From positions 1 to 64,000 of the forward strand of contig JANYDK010000147.1 of the NCBI GenBank assembly GCA_025363655.1: DNA of 64,000 nt, written 5' to 3'. This document shows, piece after piece, positions 20,502 to 29,302 of this stretch (position 1 is the stretch's first letter; each line of letters starts with the position of its first letter). A model generated the notes under the pieces. It did not search any database and was not told the origin of the DNA. It worked only from the letters and a program-made list of their open reading frames with translations. The position numbers were made by a program, and so were the translations under genes. Origin of the DNA: Deltaproteobacteria bacterium (lineage in GTDB: Bacteria; Myxococcota_A; Polyangia; Polyangiales; JADJMO01).

Positions 20502-21946
20502 GCGCGCGTTGGGTCGCGCCTTCCGCCGCCGACGCCGAGCGCCTTCCGCCAGAGGAGGTCTTCGCCGCGGGCGAACGTAACCACCACATCTCGAACACCG
20601 CATACCCGATCGCGCACGACGTGACGTGGCGTCCCTATCGCGTCACGCGAACCCGACACGCGTCGGTGCTCGCGCGCGCCTACGAAGGAATCGACGATCT
20701 CTGCCTCTACGCGCACGTGCCGTTCTGCGAGGTCCGTTGCTCGTTCTGCGAGTACACCGTCGTGCAAGGGCAAGATCTGAAGGCGACCGATGCGTACATG
20801 GATCGGCTCGAAAAAGAGCTCGACCTGTGGCTCACGCTCCTCGGCCGCAACACCCGCACGCTCCACGGCTTCGACATCGGCGGAGGCACACCGGCCTTCG
20901 TCGACGCCGTCCGCGTCGCGAGGCTCGTCGAGAAGGTCCATCAGGGTTTCCGCCAGGCGTCGCCGAGTGCCGAGCGCGCGGGACCGAGCGGCTACGGGAT
21001 CAGCATCGAGACGACGCCGAAGATCGCGGCCGCCGAACCAGAGAAAATGCGCGCGCTCCACGACGCCGGGATCGATCGCATCAGCATGGGCGTGCAGGTG
21101 ATCCAGCCCGATCTCTTGAGGGTGCTGAATCGCGACGGAAACGGCGCCGAGCTCCACCGGCGCGCGGTCGACCACTTGCGTGACGCGGGCTTTTGCCGGC
21201 TCAACCTCGACGTGATGTACGGCTTTGCCGATCAGACGCTTCCTGGCGTCGAGGCGACGATCGCGCACACGCTCTCGCTCGCGCCCGAGTACGTCACGCT
21301 CTATCGAATGCGCTACAAACTGACGCGCATCTCGCACCAAGCGCCGAGGGTGAAGCTCGATGACGTCCGCGCGCAAGCGTCGCTCGCGAAGGCGATGTTG
21401 AAGTCGGCCGGCTACGCGGCGACCCCGGGGAAGAACACGTTCAGCCGCATCGCCGGAGACGTGGGCACGAGCGAGTACCTGACCCGCCGCGTGATCGAGG
21501 GCATGCCCTACCTCGGGATTGGCCTCGGCGCCCAGTCGTTCACCCACACCACGATCTCGTACGGCGACGGCGCGGTCGGGAAGAATCTGCTGCCGTATTT
21601 CCGTGCGATCGACGCTGATCGTTTTCCGCTCCAAGATCTCTACGAGCTGCCGCTCGTGCAGATGATGGCGAAGTTCGTGGCGGTGTCGTTCTACTTCGGC
21701 GAGATCGATCGCGCGGCCTTCCACGCGAAATTCGGCCTCAGTGTCGACGAGGCGTTTCCCCGCGAGGTCGAGTGGCTCCTCGCCCGCGGCCTGATGGAGA
21801 ACACCGAGCACACGTTGCGCCTCACCGACGAGGGCGCTCGTCACTTCAACGGCGTGATCGCCCTCTTCTTCGCGCCCTCGATCCAGCGCTACCTGCTGGA
21901 CCGCGATCCCGACGTCGCCAAAGACATGTTGGTCAGGACGGGCTGA
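20498..21946 (+). CDS. HemN-like radical SAM protein (coproporphyrinogen oxidase family)
   Basis: A 482-residue radical SAM enzyme. CxxxCxxC is at Cys77/81/84 within HVPFCEVRCSFCEY, followed by the family's GGGTPAF (SAM-binding GGG motif) and a HemN-type C-terminal winged-helix-like region. True HemN makes protoporphyrinogen without oxygen; HemN-like relatives include HemW and heme-degrading or methylating enzymes, so the reaction is not settled. The start is GTG 20498, with AAGGAG seven nt upstream, and overlaps the stop of the flavoprotein gene (GTGA). A flavin reductase could supply its electrons. The 3' end overlaps a convergent gene by 14 bp. Confidence 0.88.
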   Translation: MSARWVAPSAADAERLPPEEVFAAGERNHHISNTAYPIAHDVTWRPYRVTRTRHASVLARAYEGIDDLCLYAHVPFCEVRCSFCEYTVVQGQDLKATDAYMDRLEKELDLWLTLLGRNTRTLHGFDIGGGTPAFVDAVRVARLVEKVHQGFRQASPSAERAGPSGYGISIETTPKIAAAEPEKMRALHDAGIDRISMGVQVIQPDLLRVLNRDGNGAELHRRAVDHLRDAGFCRLNLDVMYGFADQTLPGVEATIAHTLSLAPEYVTLYRMRYKLTRISHQAPRVKLDDVRAQASLAKAMLKSAGYAATPGKNTFSRIAGDVGTSEYLTRRVIEGMPYLGIGLGAQSFTHTTISYGDGAVGKNLLPYFRAIDADRFPLQDLYELPLVQMMAKFVAVSFYFGEIDRAAFHAKFGLSVDEAFPREVEWLLARGLMENTEHTLRLTDEGARHFNGVIALFFAPSIQRYLLDRDPDVAKDMLVRTG

Positions 21947-22481
21947 TCGAAGTGGTCAGCGGAAGGTACGCAGGGTCGGTGGTGAACTTGGTGGCCTCGC
22001 CGAAGGCGAAGAGGAAACCTGCGCTCTTCTTCCCGCCGACGCATTGGAACATGGTCCATTCGAGCTTCTGCGACGCCTGCTGACCGACGCCCGTACCCTT
22101 CGCTTGAAGGCAGTCGAGGCCGTTCACCACCACTTTGGTGTGCGGTCCCGAGAGCACGGCAGCGTGGATGTGGCCCTTCACGCCACCGAGCACGAACTTG
22201 TCGAAGTCGGCCTCGGGGACGGTGGCGTGCGAGAAGAGCTCGCCGACGAAGACGCTCGCCGTCGGCACCTGCGACTTGAAGCTGACACCCTGTCCGCTCG
22301 GCATCTGGTCGATCTGGAAGATCTGAGGCACGGCGACCTTCAGCAGCGCGGGGGTGGCGGTGGCCCACTTGAAGTTCGCCGGCAGCGTGTAGGCGGCCCC
22401 GGCGTCACGCGCCTCGACGACGATCGCGGCCGCGGCGAGCGAGAGGGCGACGAGGAAAGTGCTGCGGCGCGTGAGCTTCAT
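21933..22481 (-). CDS. secreted protein of unknown function
   Basis: A 182-residue protein with a clear signal peptide (KLTRR then a hydrophobic run, likely cleavage near AGAA). The mature part contains GHIHAAVLSGPHTKV and two Cys and is probably beta-rich. No domain recognised. ATG 22481 has GGAGG four nt upstream. The 3' end overlaps that of the HemN-like gene by 14 bp on the opposite strand. Confidence 0.75.
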   Translation of the reverse strand: MKLTRRSTFLVALSLAAAAIVVEARDAGAAYTLPANFKWATATPALLKVAVPQIFQIDQMPSGQGVSFKSQVPTASVFVGELFSHATVPEADFDKFVLGGVKGHIHAAVLSGPHTKVVVNGLDCLQAKGTGVGQQASQKLEWTMFQCVGGKKSAGFLFAFGEATKFTTDPAYLPLTTSISPS

Positions 22482-22611
22482 GAGACCTCCGGGGGCGTAG
22501 GGCGTCTTCTGCGTGAAGTGGAAGAATGCCCCGAGATGGACGGGCGTGGCGCCCTTTCCACGCAGACATGTCCGATCATGCAAACCAGCGACGAGACGCG
22601 AGCGCAGCGCG

Positions 22612-22617
22612 TACCCT
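22612..22617 (+). promoter_or_regulatory. -10 box TACCCT, 6 nt before ATG 22624
   Basis: TACCCT, six nucleotides, ATG, with no Shine-Dalgarno: the same leaderless-type geometry as 2255, 6213, 36285 and 56521. Confidence 0.35.
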
Positions 22618-22623
22618 TTCTCG

Positions 22624-23034
22624 ATGAGCTACCGAGCGCCTGCGCCGTCTTCGGTTCCCATCGTCGTCGTCGCCTTCGGGGGGTACGTGTACGGCCTCGA
22701 TCCGAGCACGGGCGCCATCGCCTGGCAGCACGAGGATGGCTCGGCACTGACGCGCATCCTCGTCACCGACACGCATGTGTTCGCGCAGGGATTCAAGCTG
22801 ACGTGCATCGGCTACCCACAGGGGCAGCTGCTGTGGCAGGTCGATTCGCCCACCTTCGTCGCGAGCTTCATCCTCGATGGCGAGCGGCTCTTCGTCGGCT
22901 CGGCCGGCGAGGTGGCCTGCCACTCTTCCGTCGACGGTAGGCAGCTCTGGAAGAACGAATTCAAGGGAAAGGGCCAGGGCGAAGTCGCGGTCGGCATTCC
23001 GTTCAACGTCATGCAGCTCGACCACGGGCGCTGA
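22624..23034 (+). CDS. PQQ-like beta-propeller fragment protein
   Basis: A 136-residue protein with two to three PQQ/WD-type beta-blades (YGLDPSTGAIAWQHED, CIGYPQGQLLWQVDS, CHSSVDGRQLWKNEF). These are the outer repeats of a PQQ_2-type propeller, but there are too few for a complete ring, so it may be a small oligomer or remnant. No signal peptide. ATG 22624 is the start that keeps the repeat register and has TACCCT six nt upstream. Confidence 0.7.
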   Translation: MSYRAPAPSSVPIVVVAFGGYVYGLDPSTGAIAWQHEDGSALTRILVTDTHVFAQGFKLTCIGYPQGQLLWQVDSPTFVASFILDGERLFVGSAGEVACHSSVDGRQLWKNEFKGKGQGEVAVGIPFNVMQLDHGR

Positions 23035-23074
23035 CGAAACGAGGCCGGGGCCAGATATTTAAACCCTGGTAATA

Positions 23075-23102
23075 TTGACTTCGGATTTTATCCGGGTAAA
23101 AC
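23075..23102 (+). promoter_or_regulatory. promoter TTGACT-N16-TAAAAC before 23111
   Basis: A -35-like TTGACT (23075-23080) and -10-like TAAAAC (23097-23102), 16 bp apart, in a locally AT-rich patch. The predicted +1 falls at about 23109-23111, on the ATG, so the mRNA would be leaderless. No Shine-Dalgarno precedes 23111. Confidence 0.5.
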
Positions 23103-23110
23103 ATCCCGCG

Positions 23111-24091
23111 ATGGAACACGCCCGCGCGCACATCGCCTTCGTCGGACCTCGTCGTCTCGTCCACGGCCCACTGCGCGAGGTGCTGCCGGTCCTCAAAACC
23201 CGCTACGAGAAGGACGCTGGCGAGACCTTGCTGGTCTTCGAGGTCGAGACCGGAAAGCAGGTCGACTTCGATCTTCGCGGCACGCTCGCCGAAGTGCTCG
23301 AACGCGCAGATGCGAGCGGCGAAGGCGGACCACGCGGGCCCGGTCGTCCCAAGCTCGGCGTCGTCGGCCGGGAGATCTCGCTCCTTCCACGTCATTGGGA
23401 CTGGCTCGAAGCGCAGACCCAAGGCGCGTCGGGGGCGCTCCGAAGGCTCGTCGAGCAAGCGCTCAAGCACCAACCAGGAAAGCAGCGCGCCGCACGGGTA
23501 CGCGCCGCGCTGGCGAAGATTCTCTCGGTCCTCGCCGGCGATCGTCCGCATTACGAAGAGGCGACGCGCGCGCTCTTCGCCGCCGACGTCGCGCGCTTCG
23601 AGTCGCTGATCGCGAAGTGGCCGAAGGACATTCACGCCTACGCCCTCGAGAAATTGCACGAGGCCGCGCGCGACGACCTGGTGCTCGAGCCGGGCGCGAC
23701 GATCGCCGAGCTTCATCGTGTGGTCTGGAGCGAAGGTGACTTTCGCGCGGTCGAGCGGCTGGTCGCGCCCGCGTACGTCATCCACTCCGATCCGGGCGAC
23801 CTCTGGAACGGCAAGACGCTCGATCGAAAGCAGTACGTCGAGCGCGTGCGCCACTCGCGGAAGGCGTTTCCCGATTTGGTCTTCCATGACGACGAGCTGA
23901 TCGTCGCCGGCACTCGCGTCGTCGCGCGATGGCACGCCGAAGGGACGCAGAAGGGCCCCCTCCCCGGCCTCCCGGCGACGGGAAAACGCCTGCACTTCGC
24001 CGGTCAAACGATCTACGAGGTGAAGGACGGATGGGTCGCCGGACACTGGCAGGTGGTCGATCGTCTCGGCTTCCTCGACCAGGTCCGCTGA
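23111..24091 (+). CDS. DUF2239-like protein fused to SnoaL-like domain
   Basis: A 326-residue fusion. The N-terminal ~195 residues match the DUF2239 pattern as I recall it (GRPKLGVVGREISLLPRHWDWL is its signature-like stretch). The C-terminal ~125 residues form a SnoaL-like/ester-cyclase fold, around VVWSEGDFRAVERLVAPAYVIH and ending QVVDRLGFLDQVR. SnoaL-like domains act as small-molecule cyclases, hydrolases or ligand binders. Cytoplasmic. ATG 23111 is preferred over the upstream TTG because a promoter ends just before it. Confidence 0.72.
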   Translation: MEHARAHIAFVGPRRLVHGPLREVLPVLKTRYEKDAGETLLVFEVETGKQVDFDLRGTLAEVLERADASGEGGPRGPGRPKLGVVGREISLLPRHWDWLEAQTQGASGALRRLVEQALKHQPGKQRAARVRAALAKILSVLAGDRPHYEEATRALFAADVARFESLIAKWPKDIHAYALEKLHEAARDDLVLEPGATIAELHRVVWSEGDFRAVERLVAPAYVIHSDPGDLWNGKTLDRKQYVERVRHSRKAFPDLVFHDDELIVAGTRVVARWHAEGTQKGPLPGLPATGKRLHFAGQTIYEVKDGWVAGHWQVVDRLGFLDQVR

Positions 24092-24179
24092 GCGCTCGAA
24101 GGGAGAACGGCCTCTCGGCGACATCGAAGCGGCCACCGAGGCGAAGGGGGACGAGTACGTCGATGGCCATGGGGCTGTA

Positions 24180-24208
24180 TTGAGCGCGCGTGCGCGGTCC
24201 AGTATCCT
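24180..24208 (+). promoter_or_regulatory. promoter TTGAGC-N17-TATCCT for 24245 operon
   Basis: TTGAGC (24180-24185) and TATCCT (24203-24208) with 17-bp spacing; +1 at about 24215 gives a leader of about 30 nt before ATG 24245. This is a plausible housekeeping promoter for the FHA-activator/kinase operon. Confidence 0.4.
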
Positions 24209-24244
24209 GGCCGAGCGCTGTCGCACGCTGCGCGGCCGAAGAAT

Positions 24245-25611
<1,367 letters not shown>

Positions 25612-25615
<4 letters not shown>

Positions 25616-26973
25616 CCGCGGCGCGTTCGATCGCCGGTCGATATCTCCTCTGCGACGAGCTCGCCTCGGGCGGCATGGCCACCGTGCACCTCGGTCAGCT
25701 CGTCGGCGCAGTCGGGTTTTCTCGTGCGGTCGCGATCAAGCGACTCCACCCGCAGTACGCCAAGGAGCCCGAGTTCGTCTCCATGTTCACCGACGAGGCG
25801 CGCATCGCGGCGCGCATTCGTCACCCGAACGTCGTCGCCACGCTCGACACGGTGGCCGAGGGTGGTGAGCTCTTCCTCGTCATGGAGCTGGTGGAGGGCG
25901 AGTCGGTCTCGCGTCTCTTGCGCACCGCCAAGGACGCGAAGCGGAGCGTGCCGCCGGAGATCGCGTCGGCGATCCTCGTGGGGACTTTGCACGGGCTCCA
26001 TGCCGCGCACGAGGCGACGAACGAAGCCGGCGAGCCGCTCGGCGTCGTCCATCGCGACGTCTCGCCGCAGAACATCCTCGTCGGCACCGATGGTCTGCCG
26101 CGCGTCCTCGACTTCGGCGTCGCCAAGGCGCTCGGTCGACTGCAGACCACCAGCGATGGGCAAATCAAGGGCAAAACGGCATACATGGCGCCCGAGCAGC
26201 TGCGCGGCCGGCCGGTCGATCGACGCACCGACGTCTACGCGGCGGCGGTCGTGCTCTGGGAGATGCTGAGCGGCGAGCGACTCTTCGTCGGCGACTCCCC
26301 CGGCGAAACGATGGCGCGCGTGCTCGAACAACCGGTGACGCCGCCGAGCGAGCGTTCGATTGCTGTCTCCCCGGCGCTCGATGCGATTGTCCTCCGTGGT
26401 CTCTCGCGCAATCCCGAGACGCGCTTCTCGAGCGCGGAAGCGATGGCCGACGCGCTCGAAGCGGCGCAGCCGATCGCCAAGCCGCGCGTCGTCGGACAAT
26501 GGGTGACCGAGCTCGCCGGCGAGGGCTTGTCACGACGAACCGAGCTGAAAACGAGGCTCGATACGATCGGAATCAGCAGCGTCTCGGTGGCGACGCCGGT
26601 TCCGATTCCCATGCACGTCCGCGAGCCGCGGAGGCGCCGTCTTTGGCCGTGGCTGCTCGCCGCGCTGGCGTCGGCGTCGCTCGTCGTCGCCTTCGTGCTC
26701 ACCTCGCGCACACCGACATCGGGTTCGCCCGTGCCCCGTGAGCTCGCTTCCGCCTCGGTGACGACGGCAGCGGCATCGAGCACGACCATCGCGGCGTCGA
26801 ACACGTCCGATGCCTCGATCGAAATCTTCAGCACGACGGCCAGCGCCACGGCGCCGCCCAAACCGAAGCCGACGTTCCTCGCGAAGCCGCCTCCGCCGAA
26901 GAAGCCGGACTGTACGCCGCCGTACACCATCGATGCCGAAGGCGTGCACGTCCCCAAGAAAGAGTGCCGATGA
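25612..26973 (+). CDS. transmembrane Ser/Thr protein kinase
   Basis: A 453-residue kinase: glycine-loop region ASGGMATV, Lys43, HRDVSPQNILV (147-157; the usual myxobacterial HRDVSPQN variant), DFG, APEQ. After the catalytic domain (to about 285) and a linker comes one membrane helix (about 344-364) and a Ser/Thr/Ala-rich extracytoplasmic tail with a Cys near KKPDC. Start ATG 25612 overlaps the stop of the FHA activator and its own stop overlaps the next start, so the trio is translationally coupled. The FHA activator is its obvious candidate substrate. Confidence 0.92.
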
Positions 26974-27797
26974 GGCGGCGTTCTTCGTGCCTACTCGGCA
27001 TGCTCGGGCTGGTCCTCGGTGCCCGCAGCGTCGCAGCCGAGGTCGCGGCGCCGACGGAAGAGCGATGTTTGACGGCCTACGAGCAAGGTCAACGTCTGCG
27101 AAAGAAGCACGCGCTGCTCGCCTCACGGGCCGAGCTGCTGCTCTGCGCACAGTCGGCGTGCCCAGCGACGTTCAGGCCGGAGTGTGTGCAATGGCTCGCC
27201 GAAGTCCAGGAGCTGATTCCTTCGATCGTCGTGCGGCTCGAAGGTGGTGATGGCACGAGCGCGGCGGCCGACGTCCGCGTCACCGTCGACGGAGTGGTCG
27301 TCGCCGAGCGTCTCGACGGCGTCCCCATCGAGCTCGATCCCGGCCCGCATGTCGTTCGATTCGCCTCGAAAACAGGCTTGAAGAGCGAGCAGACGATCGT
27401 GGTCATCGAAGGCGAGCGACTGCGCGTGCTCACCTTCACCCTGCCTACCTCGACGCAGGTGACGACTCCACAGCACGACGAGGTGAAGCCGCCGCTCCCC
27501 TCGGCGTCGCGCTCGTGGACGCCGTGGATCTTCGCCGGCCTCGGCACCGTGGCGCTCGGTTCATTCGCCTACTTCGGCGCGACGGGGCTCTCGAAGCGGC
27601 ACGAGCTCGAGCAGTGCACGCCGCGCTGTCAGCAAGGAGACATCGACGCGACGGGGCGACGCTTCCTCGTCGCCGACGTCTCGCTCGCGGTCTCGATCGT
27701 CAGCTTCGGGATCGCCACCTGGTCGTGGCTCACCCCGCGGGTGCGCGCCGAGGTGTCGTCGAGCGGCGCGTCGATCCAAATCTCCGGCGCGTTTTGA
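26970..27797 (+). CDS. secreted PEGA-like/two-TM protein
   Basis: A 275-residue protein: signal peptide (to about residue 23), a Cys-containing helical region around CLTAYEQGQRLRKKHALL, a PEGA-like beta domain (VRVTVDGVVVAERLDGVPIELDPGPH), and two C-terminal hydrophobic helices flanking a Cys pair. This layout recurs downstream of Pkn-type kinases in Polyangiales. ATG 26970 overlaps the kinase stop (ATGA). Likely envelope sensor or partner of the kinase; function unproven. Confidence 0.75.
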   Translation: MRRRSSCLLGMLGLVLGARSVAAEVAAPTEERCLTAYEQGQRLRKKHALLASRAELLLCAQSACPATFRPECVQWLAEVQELIPSIVVRLEGGDGTSAAADVRVTVDGVVVAERLDGVPIELDPGPHVVRFASKTGLKSEQTIVVIEGERLRVLTFTLPTSTQVTTPQHDEVKPPLPSASRSWTPWIFAGLGTVALGSFAYFGATGLSKRHELEQCTPRCQQGDIDATGRRFLVADVSLAVSIVSFGIATWSWLTPRVRAEVSSSGASIQISGAF

Positions 27798-27805
27798 GCC
27801 CATTT

Positions 27806-29131
27806 TCAAGGGATCGAAGATGCCTTGACGACGACCGGGCTCGCGCTCGCCGCGTGCATGGTGTCGCCGTTGCCGAGCTCACCTTTGGCGTTCTCACCCC
27901 AACAGACGACGCGACCTCCTTCGACGACGGCACATGCATGCGACCCGCCGACGGCGATGGCCGTGGCGTCGGCGATGCCGCTCACCGCCTTTGGTTCGGC
28001 GACGCCATTGCCGAAGCACCAGACGGCGCCACTGCGACGAAGCACGCAGGTCCCCGATCCCCCAGTGTCGACCGCGACCACGTCATCGAGCGCGCCGCCT
28101 TCGCCAGTGCCCATCACTCGATGTGGTTTGGGATCGCTGCCGTGGATGCCGGTGGCGCCGTCGGCGGGATCTCCCCAGCAAAATAGGGCGGAAGCGTCGC
28201 CGACGATCGCGACCGCGCAGGCGTGTCGCACGCCGACCGAGACCGCGCGGGGCGAGACGCCGGCCCCGAGCGCGGCGGGCACCGCGGTCGAACAGCAGGG
28301 CGTCGACGAAGCACACGTCGGGGCGCAGGGCGCGTGGGCGAGCTGTTCGGCGCCATCGAGTCCCCAACAGGAGAGCGCGCTCGCGGCGTCGCTCCCGGTG
28401 ATCGCGCAACTGAAAAACTCACCGACGTCGACCAGGCGGGCGTCGGAGACGCCTGCGAGCTTGGTCGGCACCGAGACGCGCAGCTCATGGCCGAGTCCGA
28501 GCGCGCCGTAGTCGCCGAGACCCCAGCAGTAGACGTCTCCCCGCGCGACCGCGCACGAGTGACCATGCCCGGCGCTGATCGAGGTCGCGCCGGTGACGAC
28601 GCTCGCCGGGCCAGGACGAAAGGCCGCGAAATCCTCGACTCCGCGACCGAGTTGACCGAATCCATCACTGCCCCAACACCAAACGCCTCCGGTGTCGGAG
28701 GCGATGGCGCACGTATGTCGTTCCCCGCCCGCGAGCGCGATCATTTTCGGGATCGGCGTGACGTCGCCAGGTTCGAGATGCACTGGCACCACCGACGACG
28801 CGCCGGCGAAGCCCTCGTCGCCAAGCGTCCCCGATTCATCCGTGCCCCAACAGAGGACGTCTCCTTGCACACGCAGCGCGCACGTGTGGTTGGTCCCGGC
28901 GCTGAGGCGCAGGACGTCGCAGAGGTCGTGCTTCGGATCGCAACTGCCGCCATCGAGACGCGCACCGAGACGCGCATCGAGACCCGCGTCGCCTACGTCG
29001 TCAGGGTCGGCGCGAAACGAACCGAGTGGATAGGCGAGGCTGCAGCTCGAGGCGACGACGGCCGCACTGCTGGTCGCGATCGTGACGAGGACACCCGTCA
29101 CCCGTCGGACCCACCTCCTGCCGCACGCCAC
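27806..29131 (-). CDS. RCC1-repeat lipoprotein
   Basis: A 441-residue lipoprotein: signal peptide ending ASSC, short linker, then about seven RCC1-type blades, each with the pattern HxCAxxxxGxVxCWGxxxxGxLG (for example CALRVQGDVLCWG and CAVARGDVYCWG). The Cys in each blade suggest disulfide stapling outside the cell. Such propellers are binding scaffolds. The start is GTG 29131; GTG 29101 is an alternative that still keeps the signal peptide. It ends 8 bp from the convergent PEGA-like gene. Confidence 0.85.
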   Translation of the reverse strand: MACGRRWVRRVTGVLVTIATSSAAVVASSCSLAYPLGSFRADPDDVGDAGLDARLGARLDGGSCDPKHDLCDVLRLSAGTNHTCALRVQGDVLCWGTDESGTLGDEGFAGASSVVPVHLEPGDVTPIPKMIALAGGERHTCAIASDTGGVWCWGSDGFGQLGRGVEDFAAFRPGPASVVTGATSISAGHGHSCAVARGDVYCWGLGDYGALGLGHELRVSVPTKLAGVSDARLVDVGEFFSCAITGSDAASALSCWGLDGAEQLAHAPCAPTCASSTPCCSTAVPAALGAGVSPRAVSVGVRHACAVAIVGDASALFCWGDPADGATGIHGSDPKPHRVMGTGEGGALDDVVAVDTGGSGTCVLRRSGAVWCFGNGVAEPKAVSGIADATAIAVGGSHACAVVEGGRVVCWGENAKGELGNGDTMHAASASPVVVKASSIP

Positions 29132-29272
29132 CTGCCTACGATGTCACGGACGACGGGTCTGTGCATCCACGGCGACGAGCTCGTCGCTCGACGTGTGTGA
29201 CCTGCGACGTCTCACGAGACCTCCGAGGTCTCAGCTTTGACGAGAAATAGGCCCAAGTTCTCGACCCATCGA

Positions 29273-29288
29273 TGGCGCATCGCTTGCT
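29273..29288 (+). promoter_or_regulatory. sigma54-type -24/-12 promoter for 29303
   Basis: TGGCGCATCGCTTGCT: GG and GC exactly 10 nt apart, perfect TTGCT. The -12 C at 29287 predicts +1 at about 29299, four nt before ATG 29303. This supports 29303 over the later ATG 29324 as the start. Confidence 0.6.
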
Positions 29289-29302
29289 CTTCGTCTCGCC
29301 GC

